A model generated the notes under the pieces. It worked only from the letters and a program-made list of their open reading frames with translations. It had not been told where the DNA came from and made no database searches. The position numbers were made by a program, and so were the translations under genes. A stretch of DNA of 64,000 nt from positions 1,041,001 to 1,105,000 of the forward strand of contig NZ_CP130558.2 in assembly GCF_030534315.2 (NCBI RefSeq), written 5' to 3'. The stretch is from Thermoanaerobacterium sp. CMT5567-10 (GTDB lineage: Bacteria; Bacillota; Thermoanaerobacteria; Thermoanaerobacterales; Thermoanaerobacteraceae). How positions within the stretch are numbered: the stretch's first letter is position 1; each line of letters opens with the position of its first letter. Shown here in pieces: positions 34,453-44,555 of this stretch.

Positions 34453-36798
34453 TTAATTGCCTTTAAACTCAATTATCTTGCTTACGTACTCAGCATATTC
34501 ATTTAACAGTGATTCTGCCTGTTCTCTTGTTGGAGCTTCAGAATATATTCTGCATGCAGGCAGCTCTGAATCTGGAACTAATAAAACCCAAGCATCACCG
34601 TAATTAAATCTTATTCCATCTAGAAACATTGATTTTTCATCTTTTTTCTCGTAGAACTTTCTTATTATCAATCCTTTGTCTTTCCAGTCACAATTTATTA
34701 CTTTGTTTAATTTTACTCTTTTGGGTATGGACTTTTTTATATCTGACAGTTTTAGCTTATTTTTGTTTAAATACTCAATCAGCTTAAGCGTAAAATTTAT
34801 TCCATCAAAGCTTAAATTAAATTGCGAGCTTCGATCATTTTTGTCTTTTTCAATTTCAAACATCTTTTTCATCTTTTCCGGCTGCGATATTTTGCTGAAT
34901 TTTGTTTCGATGTTAAGCTCTTCTGATACTTCATTTAAAAATTGTGAGCTATTAAAAGGAATGACAAACTTATTTTTTCCGTTTTCTTTGCCTATCAATA
35001 TTCTTAAATAATTCAATTCATCCTCATCAAACATGTGCCCCTCGTCATCGTACAGCTCTACATTTTCTCCATCATCAGAGATTTTTATGCCAATGTCGTA
35101 ATTTGCTGCTGCCGAGCCCTCAACATATCTTTGATTTAGTATAGTCAAAATATTTTTTGTTGTTTGATTCAAATATTTTATGTTTAGATTTCCGAATGAT
35201 TCTCGGTGCAACGATAAAAACTCAGCATATTCTTTATTTACATCCTTTGGAACTTCGTCATTTATTACAAGGGATATTTTGTAATCATTGATTTTGTATT
35301 TGTTAGCAATCTTCTTTTCTATATTTTTATCTATATCGCATCCATTTTCATCCATTATAATTATATTTATTGTATCTCTATCTACGTTTCTTATAAAGAC
35401 GCCTGCCTTATATCCATTCTTTTTAATAGAGTACCTCATGGCCGGTAATATTGTAGAGAAAGCTGCATATACTTTCCTGCCGGATGCCTTAATACCATCT
35501 TTTATAAGGTCGTAAGCTAATTTCGATTTAGCCTCATCAACGCACCCAACCAATATGTCTCCTTCAAACACATTTCCTATAACTTCACCAATTTTCACCA
35601 GGTTGTCCGGCATTAGATTGTCATAGAGATTTCCCTTTATTCCTCTTTCGCCAAATAGCGATGTATCATCATTGCTGCCCCACACTACATCTTTTTCAAC
35701 AACATTGCCGGTTGTGATAACTCTATTAGGCCATATTTTTGTATTTGGTTTAACCTCGCTAAATGATTGCAGTTTCGATTTTTCACCTATTATGGAATTA
35801 TCAAATGTTCTAACATTATTTTCTGTTATTGCTCCACTACAAAAAATTGTCCCTCTTATTTCGTTATTTGCACCAATTTTTACATCGTCCCATAGTATAC
35901 TGTTTTTTAAAGTTGTCCCATGGCCGATGTAATTTCCATTTCCTATTATGGCATATGGACCAATTACGACATTATCATCTATCACAGTATTATCGCCAAT
36001 TATCAAAGGCGGCACAAGTTTTGCATTCTCTGACACAATTACATTTTTGCTGTAGATAATACCATCTTTATTAACTTTTTCTTTAAACCCCAGATCGACA
36101 TATCCCCTCAAAAGATCAAGATGGCTCTTTAGATATTGTACGCCACTACCTATATCGCACCAATAGTTATCGCTTACAAAACCATACATAGGAATTTTCT
36201 TCTCAAGAAGCATCGGAAATAAATCTTTGCTGAAATCAAATTGCTTGTCTTCAGGAATCAAATCTAAAATTTCAGGTTCAATGATATAGATACCAGTATT
36301 TACAGTATCGCTAAATACTTCTCCCCACGAAGGCTTTTCAAGAAACTTTACAATCCTGCCATTTTCATCTGTTATCACAACACCGTATTCCAGTGGTATA
36401 TTGACTCTCGTCAGCACCAGCGTAACCTTGGAGCCAGAATTTTTATGGAAGTCATGTGCTTTTCTTAAATCTATATCCGTTATGACGTCACCACTTATTA
36501 CGACAAATGTATCATCAAGAAAATCAGCAGCATTCTTTACACTACCTGCTGTTCCAAGTGGTTTATCTTCAACATAGTATTTTATTTTATCACCATACTG
36601 TTCACACAAATAGTTTTTTATCTTATCAGGCAAATAAAAAAGCGTAACGCCTAAATCATTTATACCGTATCTTCCTATATGATTTATAATATGCCAAATA
36701 GCCGGCTTTCCAGCTATAGGAACCATAGGCTTCGGTATACTGCATGTAAGCGGTCTTAACCTGCTTCCTTCACCACCAGCCATTATTATCGCTTTCAT
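34453..36798 (-). CDS. NDP-sugar nucleotidyltransferase fused to degenerate phosphomutase
   Basis: A 781-residue protein. Residues 1-240 form a nucleotidyltransferase with GGEGSRLRPLT, the KPMVPIAGKP motif and the metal site SGDVITD. About 250-370 is a left-handed beta-helix of hexapeptide repeats. About 380-781 has the phosphoglucomutase/phosphomannomutase layout. In that last part the active TASHNP serine loop is not seen, and the metal loop DxDGDR reads SDDGEN, so mutase activity is doubtful. The first domain probably makes GDP-mannose or a similar sugar nucleotide for the envelope. Bifunctional relatives are annotated as mannose-1-phosphate guanylyltransferase/phosphomannomutase. Confidence 0.85.
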   Translation of the reverse strand: MKAIIMAGGEGSRLRPLTCSIPKPMVPIAGKPAIWHIINHIGRYGINDLGVTLFYLPDKIKNYLCEQYGDKIKYYVEDKPLGTAGSVKNAADFLDDTFVVISGDVITDIDLRKAHDFHKNSGSKVTLVLTRVNIPLEYGVVITDENGRIVKFLEKPSWGEVFSDTVNTGIYIIEPEILDLIPEDKQFDFSKDLFPMLLEKKIPMYGFVSDNYWCDIGSGVQYLKSHLDLLRGYVDLGFKEKVNKDGIIYSKNVIVSENAKLVPPLIIGDNTVIDDNVVIGPYAIIGNGNYIGHGTTLKNSILWDDVKIGANNEIRGTIFCSGAITENNVRTFDNSIIGEKSKLQSFSEVKPNTKIWPNRVITTGNVVEKDVVWGSNDDTSLFGERGIKGNLYDNLMPDNLVKIGEVIGNVFEGDILVGCVDEAKSKLAYDLIKDGIKASGRKVYAAFSTILPAMRYSIKKNGYKAGVFIRNVDRDTINIIIMDENGCDIDKNIEKKIANKYKINDYKISLVINDEVPKDVNKEYAEFLSLHRESFGNLNIKYLNQTTKNILTILNQRYVEGSAAANYDIGIKISDDGENVELYDDEGHMFDEDELNYLRILIGKENGKNKFVIPFNSSQFLNEVSEELNIETKFSKISQPEKMKKMFEIEKDKNDRSSQFNLSFDGINFTLKLIEYLNKNKLKLSDIKKSIPKRVKLNKVINCDWKDKGLIIRKFYEKKDEKSMFLDGIRFNYGDAWVLLVPDSELPACRIYSEAPTREQAESLLNEYAEYVSKIIEFKGN

Positions 36799-36929
36799 AA
36801 CATCACCTTCTATGAATATTCAACTATTAATTAGTATCCAGAAAAAAAATCATTTTATACAATGTCAGATTCAGTAGTAATATTTCTAAATCAAAATAAA
36901 TATGTATTAAAAAAGCATAGGAGGTTAAC

Positions 36930-37862
36930 ATGTTTAATATAATCATTTTCGTATCTTTAGGCATTGGAATTTTTATATTGGGATTAGTATTATTGACAAC
37001 ATCGCTTAAGATTATTTCAAAAGAAAGAGTCAAAATATTAATTGATAAATATACAAGAAATATCTATCTATCGATATTTATAGGATTTATATTGTCTATA
37101 ATAATGCAAAGTAGCAGCATGACTACAATAGTTGCTGTAAGCATGGCAGACGCAGGTCTTTTAAATTTGTACACCGCAGCAGGTATAATAATGGGAGCAA
37201 ATATCGGTACAACCGTTGCCGTCCAGCTTTACGCTTTTGACCTTTATAGTCTGATACCTTATGCAATTTTTTTCGGTTCAATTTTGCGATTTCAAAAGAA
37301 GAAGCTGCTTAAATTTATAGGCAATATACTTTTAGGTCTCGGCATTATCTTCGCAGGATTAAAAATAATAGACATGGCTGTAACTCCGTTAAGGAATTTT
37401 TCTGAGATAAATAAATATATTTCGATTACTGAAAATCCCGTTTACGGCATTTTCATCGGAATAGTTATGGCGCTTATAATGCAGTCAAGCACTTTCTGCA
37501 TTGCCATGCTGCAGGCTCTGGCAACAGCCAAGATATTACCTGTTTACAATGCCATTTTCATAATATATGGTCTTAATATAGGTACGTGCTCAGAAGCCTT
37601 TTTAATGAGCTTGGCAACAAATAGAGAGGGTAAAAAAATCGCCATTTTCAACATATTTTTTAACATCATAGGGACAATAATTTTTCTCTCTTTAACACAC
37701 TACTACTATGCTATTTTGAAATATATGACTCCAAATAATATCTCGCGCCAAATTGCAAACGGTCATATGTTTTTTAATATCATTTCAACAATCTTAGTGC
37801 TTCCCATAATGAAATATTTATTTTCATTCATTGAAATATTGATAGGAAGTGATGCTAAATGA
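36930..37862 (+). CDS. Na/Pi cotransporter-family membrane protein, short form
   Basis: A 310-residue membrane protein with two inverted repeats, each with the family QSS motif: MQSSSMTT near residue 55 and MQSSTFC near 185, together with the GANIGTTVAVQ and GLNIGTCSEAF segments. This is the NptA/PNaS family that moves phosphate with sodium. The usual C-terminal PhoU-like domain is absent. AGGAGG precedes the ATG. No phosphate-regulation gene lies nearby, so the ion carried is uncertain. Confidence 0.83.
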   Translation: MFNIIIFVSLGIGIFILGLVLLTTSLKIISKERVKILIDKYTRNIYLSIFIGFILSIIMQSSSMTTIVAVSMADAGLLNLYTAAGIIMGANIGTTVAVQLYAFDLYSLIPYAIFFGSILRFQKKKLLKFIGNILLGLGIIFAGLKIIDMAVTPLRNFSEINKYISITENPVYGIFIGIVMALIMQSSTFCIAMLQALATAKILPVYNAIFIIYGLNIGTCSEAFLMSLATNREGKKIAIFNIFFNIIGTIIFLSLTHYYYAILKYMTPNNISRQIANGHMFFNIISTILVLPIMKYLFSFIEILIGSDAK

Positions 37863-37922
37863 TTAAAATATTAAAATCTCCATAATATAATAATAAGAAT
37901 TGTAAGCCAGGATGTGAAACAA

Positions 37923-39008
37923 ATGAAGAAAATAACATACACAGAACTTTTTTCTGCTATGTTAGTGTTTGAATTAGGGAGTGCAATATTGTTCGTATTA
38001 GGTATATCAGCAAAACAAGATGCATGGATAGCCATGATAATTGCAACATTGGCTGCATTTCCACTTGTATACATGTATTTGACTTTATTTAAAAAGTACA
38101 ATGCAAACCTTCCACAAATATTGGAAGGAGTATTTGGAAAAATTGTAGGTAAAGCACTTTCAGCAATCTACGCTATATACTTTTTATATATTGCTGCCCG
38201 CGTCACAAGGGACTTTGATGAACTGAACATTAGTACTATTTACAGGCAGACACCTATATCTGCTATTTCAATAGCCATATTAATTGTAGTGCTGTATTAT
38301 CTCATGTTTGACATTAGCGTTACAATAAAATCTGCTCATATGATGCTGCCAGTTTTTGTATTTCTTGCTGTTATACAATTTTTAGGTATATTTACCATAA
38401 ATGGTATAAGCGTTAATAAATTATTGCCTATATTTGGAAACGGATTTCTGCCCGTTATCAAAGCAGCATTTCCTCATATACTCACATTTCCATTCGGCGA
38501 ACTCATCACTTTTATGATGATTTTTCCAGATCTCCATTTAAAAAAGGATCTAAGCAAATATTGTATGGCTCTGGTTGCTACTACAGGACTTTGGCTTACA
38601 ATAAATACAGTGGAAATATTATCGGCACTTGGAGTTGCAGAAACAACACGGGCAAACTTTCCTTTTTACCAACTGGTTTTATCCATGAAATTTGGATCAT
38701 TTAGAAATCTTGATCCTTTCTATGCTGTAGAAATTGTAATAGGTGGAGTTATAAAAATCACGGTCTTTGCATATGCTGCAATAAAAACAATACAATCTAT
38801 ATTTAATTTAAAAGAATATAAATTTTTGCTTATACCTGTAGGCACTATTATATACGCCTTATCTATATTGATAGCCGATTCATATCCTCTTCACATTTTG
38901 ATAGGGCTTAAATTGACTACAGTGTATATACACGTCCCTCTTCAGATAATTATTCCTCTAATAGTATTAATACTATCATTTATAAAAAAGCCTCAAAAAC
39001 AACAATAA
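37923..39008 (+). CDS. GerAB-family spore germination permease
   Basis: A 361-residue protein of the GerAB/APC type with ten predicted helices, an N-terminal ITYTELFSAMLVFELGSAI-like first helix, and the FPFGELITFMMIFP segment characteristic of endospore germination permeases. Such proteins form the germinant-sensing subunit of Ger receptors with GerAA and GerAC. Neither partner gene is adjacent, so it is an orphan subunit. ATG 37923 is preferred over GTG 37914, whose ribosome binding site is only two bases away. Confidence 0.85.
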   Translation: MKKITYTELFSAMLVFELGSAILFVLGISAKQDAWIAMIIATLAAFPLVYMYLTLFKKYNANLPQILEGVFGKIVGKALSAIYAIYFLYIAARVTRDFDELNISTIYRQTPISAISIAILIVVLYYLMFDISVTIKSAHMMLPVFVFLAVIQFLGIFTINGISVNKLLPIFGNGFLPVIKAAFPHILTFPFGELITFMMIFPDLHLKKDLSKYCMALVATTGLWLTINTVEILSALGVAETTRANFPFYQLVLSMKFGSFRNLDPFYAVEIVIGGVIKITVFAYAAIKTIQSIFNLKEYKFLLIPVGTIIYALSILIADSYPLHILIGLKLTTVYIHVPLQIIIPLIVLILSFIKKPQKQQ

Positions 39009-39034
39009 CAAAAAAAGCCTACAAATGCAGGCTT
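39009..39034 (-). terminator. Terminator of glyA
   Basis: A 6-bp stem AAGCCT/AGGCTT (39029-39034 with 39015-39020) with an extra inner CA/TG pair is followed on the minus strand by a run of seven T's. It overlaps the glyA stop codon and also follows the convergent GerAB gene. Confidence 0.75.
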
Positions 39035-40265
39035 ATTCATAAAGAGGATATTTATCAAGTAACTTCTTTACTCTGCTTTTAGCAGTGTCAACATAATTTT
39101 CATCTTTTAATACATTATATATTATATCAGCAATTTCATCCATATCATTTTCGTTCATACCTCGCGTTGTAACTGCAGGAGTACCAAGCCTTAAACCCGA
39201 TGTAACATTAGGACCTAATGGATCATTTGGTATGGCATTTTTATTGGCTGTTATGCCGACGTAATCAAGGCGCCTTTCCAAGTCTTTACCAGTAACACCT
39301 GTACCTCTTAGGTCAAGAAGCATCAAATGATTGTCTGTGCCGCCTGAGACTAAATTTACATTTCTATCCAACAAACCTTCTGCCAATGCCTTGGCATTCT
39401 TTACTATTCTCTTTTGATATTCTTTAAACTCAGGTTTCAATGCTTCATTAAAGCATACAGCTTTCGCAGCAATGACATGCATCAACGGTCCTCCCTGTAC
39501 ACCAGGGAAAACTGATTTGTCAATCGCCTTTGCGTGAACTTCTTTCGACAGTATTATTCCGCCTCTTGGCCCCCGCAATGTCTTATGTGTAGTGGATGTG
39601 ACAACATCTGAATATTCAACAGGATTTGGATGAAGACCTGCCGCAACAAGCCCAGCTATATGAGCCATATCCACCATGAGATATGCTCCTACAGAATCTG
39701 CAATTTCTTTAAACTTTTTAAAATCTATTATCCTTGGATATGCACTTGCACCAGCAACGATAAGCTTTGGCCTGTACTCTTTAGCAAGCCTCTCAAGCTC
39801 ATCGTAGTCTATAAAGCCAGTATCTTCTTTCACTCCATAAGGTATTATATTATAAAGCTTACCAGAAAAGTTTACTTTGCTGCCGTGTGTCAAATGGCCA
39901 CCATGCGCCAAATTCATGCCTAATATCGTATCTCCCGGTTTTATCAATGCAAAATACGCCGCCATGTTTGCCTGAGCACCTGAATGAGGCTGCACGTTGG
40001 CATGTTCTGCACCAAACAGTTTTTTCAATCTTTCTCTCGCCAAATCTTCAACTACATCTACAAATTCACAGCCACCATAATATCGCTTGCCGGGATAACC
40101 TTCAGCATACTTATTTGTAAGCGGTGAACCCATTGCTTCCATAACTGCCGGACTCACAAAATTCTCCGATGCAATCAATTCAATTTTATTTTTCTGCCTT
40201 CCTATCTCCTTTACGATAGCATCGGCTATTTCAGGGTCTGTCTCTCTAATAACATCGATATTCAT
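39033..40265 (-). CDS. glyA: Serine hydroxymethyltransferase
   Basis: A 410-residue PLP enzyme with [25 protein letters not shown], the [12 protein letters not shown] segment and the PLP-binding lysine in [13 protein letters not shown]. Length and motifs match bacterial SHMT. It interconverts serine and glycine with tetrahydrofolate, supplying one-carbon units. It stands alone, with a terminator after it and a 306-bp gene-free region upstream. Confidence 0.98.
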   Translation of the reverse strand: MNIDVIRETDPEIADAIVKEIGRQKNKIELIASENFVSPAVMEAMGSPLTNKYAEGYPGKRYYGGCEFVDVVEDLARERLKKLFGAEHANVQPHSGAQANMAAYFALIKPGDTILGMNLAHGGHLTHGSKVNFSGKLYNIIPYGVKEDTGFIDYDELERLAKEYRPKLIVAGASAYPRIIDFKKFKEIADSVGAYLMVDMAHIAGLVAAGLHPNPVEYSDVVTSTTHKTLRGPRGGIILSKEVHAKAIDKSVFPGVQGGPLMHVIAAKAVCFNEALKPEFKEYQKRIVKNAKALAEGLLDRNVNLVSGGTDNHLMLLDLRGTGVTGKDLERRLDYVGITANKNAIPNDPLGPNVTSGLRLGTPAVTTRGMNENDMDEIADIIYNVLKDENYVDTAKSRVKKLLDKYPLYE

Positions 40266-40457
40266 TACCTTACCTCCAATTTTTTATTTTACTCTACTAC
40301 AATAAAGTGCTATATTTTTATTATAAATATTGAAATCAAATTCTTCAACAAAAATGTATAAAAGTTGACACAAGTTTTAAATTTATAACCAATTCATTAT
40401 ACTAAAAATTTATTTAATAGCTAAATTTTACATCTTAAATAATTTTTTAATATACTC

Positions 40458-40486
40458 TTGATTTTTATTTGAATTAAATGTATAAT
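40458..40486 (+). promoter_or_regulatory. Orphan plus-strand promoter
   Basis: TTGATT (40458-40463), exactly 17 bases and TATAAT (40481-40486). No plus-strand gene follows before the terminator at 40529-40560. Confidence 0.65.
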
Positions 40487-40492
40487 GTATTC

Positions 40493-40560
40493 TTGGTCAA
40501 AACAATGACTCCCCCTTTAACATATGCAAGCCCCAATTAATTATAGGGGCTATTTTTTAT
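40493..40560 (+). ncRNA. Candidate small RNA, about 68 nt
   Basis: A promoter with good boxes ends at 40486, and an intrinsic terminator (AGCCCC 40529-40534, GGGGCT 40546-40551, then a T-run) ends near 40560. The transcript between would have a small GTCA/TGAC stem, a C-rich single-stranded patch (ACTCCCCC) and the terminator hairpin. The C-rich patch could pair with ribosome binding sites. An 11-codon ATG frame at 40505 lacks a ribosome binding site. Confidence 0.5.
40529..40560 (+). terminator. Terminator of the candidate small RNA
   Basis: A 6-bp GC-rich stem AGCCCC/GGGGCT with an 11-base loop is followed on the plus strand by ATTTTTTATT. On the minus strand the tail is not U-rich, so it does not obviously serve the dipeptidase gene. 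Confidence 0.7.
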
Positions 40561-40571
40561 TAAAAAAATAT

Positions 40572-41507
40572 TTACCTTAGGATTTCTTTTATCAACCTTT
40601 CGAAATTACCATGTGATATTAAATCAATCTCATCATCCTTGAAGCCTCTTATCTTTAGTCCATCTAAAATTTTAGGAAAACATGATGCGTCGTCAAGACC
40701 AAAAGGTGTTTTTTCTATGCCATCAAAATCTGAGCCAAACCCCACATGTTCAACGCCTACCAAACTGACGATATGCTCTATATGATCCAAAACATCCTCT
40801 ACTGATGCATTACCATCATCTCTTAGAAAATTTGGGCAGAAATTTATGCCGATAACACCACCTTTATCGGCTATTGCTTTTACCTGCTCATCGCTTAAGT
40901 TCCTTGGATGATTGCAAAGTGTTCTACAGTCTGAGTGTGACGCAATTAGAGGTTTTTCACATATATCAACCACATCCCAAAATCCTCTTTCATTAAGATG
41001 AGATACATCTACAATCATGCCTAATCTATTCATTTCTTTTACGACATCTTTTCCAAAAGCTGTAAGCCCGTAATTATCGCTTCCTAAAATTCCATCCCCT
41101 AAATCATTTCTCAAACTCCACGTGAGTGTCATGGCTCTTACACCAAGTTTGTAAAACATCCTTAAAAGTGATAAGTCTCCTTCTAATGCTTCACCACCCT
41201 CTATTGACAGCAGTGCTCCTAATATGTTTTTATCTTTAGCTTCATTAATGTCTTTTCCATTTAAGATTAATTTTATTTTATTGGTTTTTTCCATGGTTTG
41301 ATAAAGTTTGTCAATCATTTTTAATGTTTTTGCTGCAGCATCTTTTCTCATAAACTCTGGTTCAACAAAAGTAGCAAAAACCTGAAGATGTACCATTCCT
41401 TCTTTTAACCTTACCAAATCTATATGGCCTTTATCATTTTTCTTTGTTATGTCTCTTCCGTCTTTTTCCATCAAATAAAGCGTATCACAGTGAAAATCAA
41501 CAAACAT
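40572..41507 (-). CDS. Membrane dipeptidase (peptidase M19)
   Basis: A 311-residue renal-dipeptidase-family zinc enzyme with FHCD near the start (His6, Asp8), the bridging Glu in SIEGGEAL, HSDCR and GSDFDG. It hydrolyses dipeptides, with possible D-amino-acid tolerance at the second position as in family members. There is no signal peptide, so it is cytoplasmic. It stands as a single gene divergent from the PIG-L gene. Confidence 0.9.
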   Translation of the reverse strand: MFVDFHCDTLYLMEKDGRDITKKNDKGHIDLVRLKEGMVHLQVFATFVEPEFMRKDAAAKTLKMIDKLYQTMEKTNKIKLILNGKDINEAKDKNILGALLSIEGGEALEGDLSLLRMFYKLGVRAMTLTWSLRNDLGDGILGSDNYGLTAFGKDVVKEMNRLGMIVDVSHLNERGFWDVVDICEKPLIASHSDCRTLCNHPRNLSDEQVKAIADKGGVIGINFCPNFLRDDGNASVEDVLDHIEHIVSLVGVEHVGFGSDFDGIEKTPFGLDDASCFPKILDGLKIRGFKDDEIDLISHGNFERLIKEILR

Positions 41508-41657
41508 ATTATTGCCTCCTATAATGAATTTTACCTGATTAATATTTTACGCTTATGGTTATACATTACAAAAAATTTATCACATCAAATCGCAATTTTG
41601 TAACAAATTATTAATAAATATATGCTACAATTATGACATAATTGGAGGGGTAAAACA

Positions 41658-43088
41658 ATGAAAAGGAAGAAATTTTTTATAGTTTTTATAATTATATTAG
41701 CGTTAATGGTATCATATGTAATGAATTTAAAAACAACTTTTGCAAACCTTATTGAAAAAAAACCAGAACCCGAATTTGATAACCCCGGCCAGAGAATACT
41801 TGTGATCGTACCACACCCCGACGATGAATCTTTGGGAACGGCTGGCGTCATTCAGAGAGCTGTAAGTCAAAATATTCCTGTTAAAGTAGTAATTGTAACA
41901 AACGGGGATAGCTACAAAAAGGCTGCTGCAGTATATACAGGGCATGTTAACACAACGCCAGCAGACTTTTACAAACTTGGCACCCAAAGACAAAACGAAA
42001 GCATCGCTGCAATGGCTGAATTAGGTCTACCAAAAAGCGATGTGATTTTCCTTGGCTTTGCTGATGGCAGTACAAGATTTCTATGGAGCGACTTTTGGGA
42101 TAATACACGTCCTAGAGTAAGTGGCGGTATTCAAAAAGCATATTCTCCATACAAAAACGCATATAAACCCGGTATTGCATACACAGGAATCAATTTAGAA
42201 AATTCCATACAAGAAATCATAAAATCTTTTAATCCCACAGATATATACTATCCACTAGCTGATGATATTCACCCAGACCATTGGGCTGTCAGCAATTTTG
42301 TAAGATATGCAATAACTGCAATGAACCTAAATGTGAGACAGCACATGTTTTTAGTGCATCATCCTCAATGGCCCGTTCCGTGGCTTTTAGAACCAAATAA
42401 ACCGCTGCTTCCTCCGGTTGATATGGCAGATAGCAATACAAACTGGCAGATATTTAAGTTGACGTCAAGCGAGATTCATAAGAAAGAAATTGCAATTAAA
42501 AAATACAAATCACAAATTGCAGTCATGGAGCCATTTTTAATGGGATTTGTAAGGCAAAATGAACTTTTCGGAACTAAGCCTGTGTTGCTGATAAAAAATA
42601 CTGAAACACTGCCTGATTTTAAGCAGCAAGGACTGCCATACATGTTGATAAAGATACCTGCCGGCGGTATTTTAAACCAGGAAATATATAGAAGTGCCGA
42701 CATAACAGAATTGGCCGCATTTTGTTATAAAGACAATGAGCTGTATGTAGGAATACAATCTCTGGCGCCAATATCAAAAAAAGTAACATATCATTTGGAT
42801 ATGAGATTATTTTACAAAGGCAGTATAAAAAGAATAGATATTGGATTAGTAGGAGGAAGGCTTTACGAATACAAAAAAGCAAAAAATTCCATCTATAACA
42901 TTCCAATTTCAAATCCAATATCTAAAAAAAATATAGTATGGATAAAAATAAATATACCGAATACTCAAAACCTAAATTATATATTTATGGGTGCTGATTC
43001 AATATATAAAAACAGATTGATAGATAAAATACCGTGGAATATGTATAAACTTCAGAAAAAGGAGACATTGCAAGCTAATTTAGGTTAG
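41658..43088 (+). CDS. PIG-L/LmbE-family deacetylase with membrane anchor
   Basis: A 476-residue protein. An N-terminal helix (about 6-26) exports or anchors it. The PIG-L domain runs from about 50 to 250, with PHPDDESLG (zinc ligands) and HPDHWAV (third ligand). The remaining 200 residues are a beta-rich region I do not recognise. Family members remove N-acetyl groups from sugars such as GlcNAc. The outside location and the large added domain suggest cell-wall or polysaccharide work; this is inference. GGAGGGG precedes the ATG. Confidence 0.85.
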   Translation: MKRKKFFIVFIIILALMVSYVMNLKTTFANLIEKKPEPEFDNPGQRILVIVPHPDDESLGTAGVIQRAVSQNIPVKVVIVTNGDSYKKAAAVYTGHVNTTPADFYKLGTQRQNESIAAMAELGLPKSDVIFLGFADGSTRFLWSDFWDNTRPRVSGGIQKAYSPYKNAYKPGIAYTGINLENSIQEIIKSFNPTDIYYPLADDIHPDHWAVSNFVRYAITAMNLNVRQHMFLVHHPQWPVPWLLEPNKPLLPPVDMADSNTNWQIFKLTSSEIHKKEIAIKKYKSQIAVMEPFLMGFVRQNELFGTKPVLLIKNTETLPDFKQQGLPYMLIKIPAGGILNQEIYRSADITELAAFCYKDNELYVGIQSLAPISKKVTYHLDMRLFYKGSIKRIDIGLVGGRLYEYKKAKNSIYNIPISNPISKKNIVWIKINIPNTQNLNYIFMGADSIYKNRLIDKIPWNMYKLQKKETLQANLG

Positions 43089-43110
43089 TTTTGCAATGCC
43101 TCTTTTATTT
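43062..43110. terminator. Terminator shared by PIG-L gene and his operon
   Basis: The arms GAG-A-CATTGCAA (from 43063) and TTGCAATG-C-CTC (to 43102) pair with one mismatch, and an inner CTAA/TTAG adds four pairs. TTTTATTTTAT follows on the plus strand. It overlaps the end of the PIG-L gene. Confidence 0.75.
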
Positions 43111-43773
43111 TATCTCTTTTCGCTTTTTATGCTGTTCCCTGAATTCTTCCGTTTTATAGTATCTTTTTGAAATTTCTTTATATACGTCATTAAGGCTTAT
43201 TCCCTTTTCTACCATTAAAACCATCAGATGATAAACATAATCAGCTATTTCATAAACTATTTCTTCTTTTTTATCTTCTTTTGAAGCAATTATTATTTCA
43301 GCATTTTCTTCTCCAATCTTTTTTAAAATCTTATTCAAACCCTTTTCAAAAAGATAATTTGTATAAGACCCTTCAACTGGATTTTCTTTTCTGCCTTCTA
43401 TTCTTCTGTAGAGGTTGCTAAGAATTGACTCCTTTTTTCCATTTTCATCACAATCATTTAAAATGTCCCTATAAAAACAGCTATTATTACCAGTATGACA
43501 TGCAGGTCCTTCAGGTTCTACCTCTATAAGAAGCGTATCACCATCGCAGTCGTACTTGATGGCTTTAATGTGCTGCAAATTACCTGATGTTTCCCCTTTA
43601 TGCCACAGACTTTGTCTGCTTCTTGAGAAGAAATACGTCTCCTTGCTTTCCAAGCTCTTTTCTAGGCTTTCTCTGTTCATATACGCCATCATAAGGACTT
43701 CTTTAGTCTCATAATCTTGTACTATAGCGGGTATTAGACCTTTTTCATCGAATTTTAAATCATCTATATTCAT
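43105..43773 (-). CDS. hisIE: Bifunctional phosphoribosyl-AMP cyclohydrolase/phosphoribosyl-ATP pyrophosphatase
   Basis: A 222-residue fusion. The HisI part (to about 110) has [14 protein letters not shown] and WHKGETSGN motifs and the zinc-site DGDTL...CHTGN. The HisE part (about 120 on) has the [10 protein letters not shown]...EIADYVYH helix motif. It carries out steps 2 and 3 of histidine synthesis. ATG 43773 has AAAGG nine bases upstream; the frame opens at GTG 43779. It is last in the his operon. Confidence 0.95.
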   Translation of the reverse strand: MNIDDLKFDEKGLIPAIVQDYETKEVLMMAYMNRESLEKSLESKETYFFSRSRQSLWHKGETSGNLQHIKAIKYDCDGDTLLIEVEPEGPACHTGNNSCFYRDILNDCDENGKKESILSNLYRRIEGRKENPVEGSYTNYLFEKGLNKILKKIGEENAEIIIASKEDKKEEIVYEIADYVYHLMVLMVEKGISLNDVYKEISKRYYKTEEFREQHKKRKEIK

Positions 43774-43790
43774 ATACACAATCCTTTCAC

Positions 43791-44555
43791 TTATATCATT
43801 CTGACGGGTATTTTGTTCTCTTTTAGATAACTTTTAAGTTCACTTATCTTAAGCTCTCCATAGTGAAATAGTGATGCTGCCAATGCTGCATCTGCTTTTG
43901 CTTCTGTAAACACTTCTTTAAAATGCTCCTTACTTCCTGCACCACCAGATGCTATCACTGGTATATTTACCTCCTCGGCCACCATACGTGTCAACTGTAT
44001 ATCGTAGCCGTTTTTTGTGCCATCGGCATCCATGCTTGTAAGCAAAATCTCACCTGCACCCAAACTCTCTACCTTTTTCGCCCATTCCAAGACATCGTAT
44101 CCTGTGTTAACACGCCCACCATTTATATAAACATCAAAACCTGAATTATCATCTCTTTTCTTTGCATCTATCGCCACCACAACACATTGGTTTCCAAACT
44201 TTTTTGACGCGTCTTTAATTAAATCAGGATTTTTGACTGCCTCAGAATTTATTGATATCTTATCAGCGCCAGCCCTCAATATCCTTCTAAAGTCATCTAC
44301 TGTACGTATACCGCCCCCAACTGTTAGCGGTATAAATACCTTCTCTGAAGTCCTTTTGACAACATCAATCATTATATCTCTTTTCTCATACGATGCTGTT
44401 ATATCAAGAAAAACTATCTCATCAGCACCTGCCCTGTTGTATTCCTCTGCCACATCTACAGGATCACCAGCATCTCTGAGATTTACAAAGTTTATGCCCT
44501 TTACAACTCTTCCATCTTTGACGTCGAGACACGGTATAATTCTCTTCGATAGCAT
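43791..44555 (-). CDS. hisF: Imidazole glycerol phosphate synthase, cyclase subunit
   Basis: A 254-residue TIM barrel with [12 protein letters not shown] at the start (catalytic Asp), a GGGIRTVDD phosphate loop and VIASGGAGS. With HisH it makes IGP and AICAR. It overlaps hisA by one base (TAATG), so the pair is coupled. Confidence 0.97.
   Translation of the reverse strand: MLSKRIIPCLDVKDGRVVKGINFVNLRDAGDPVDVAEEYNRAGADEIVFLDITASYEKRDIMIDVVKRTSEKVFIPLTVGGGIRTVDDFRRILRAGADKISINSEAVKNPDLIKDASKKFGNQCVVVAIDAKKRDDNSGFDVYINGGRVNTGYDVLEWAKKVESLGAGEILLTSMDADGTKNGYDIQLTRMVAEEVNIPVIASGGAGSKEHFKEVFTEAKADAALAASLFHYGELKISELKSYLKENKIPVRMI

Larger units (their letters stand above)
40266..40571. other. 306-bp gene-free stretch between glyA and dipeptidase gene
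   Basis: The first two thirds are very AT-rich with no assignable element; a TTGACA at 40365 has no matching -10. The last third holds a plus-strand promoter and terminator that would make a short RNA. I see no riboswitch fold such as a glycine or folate aptamer. Confidence 0.45.

Noticed and set aside
40266..40457. Glycine or folate riboswitch upstream of glyA
   Set aside because: The stretch is AT-rich without GC-containing paired elements or known aptamer motifs.
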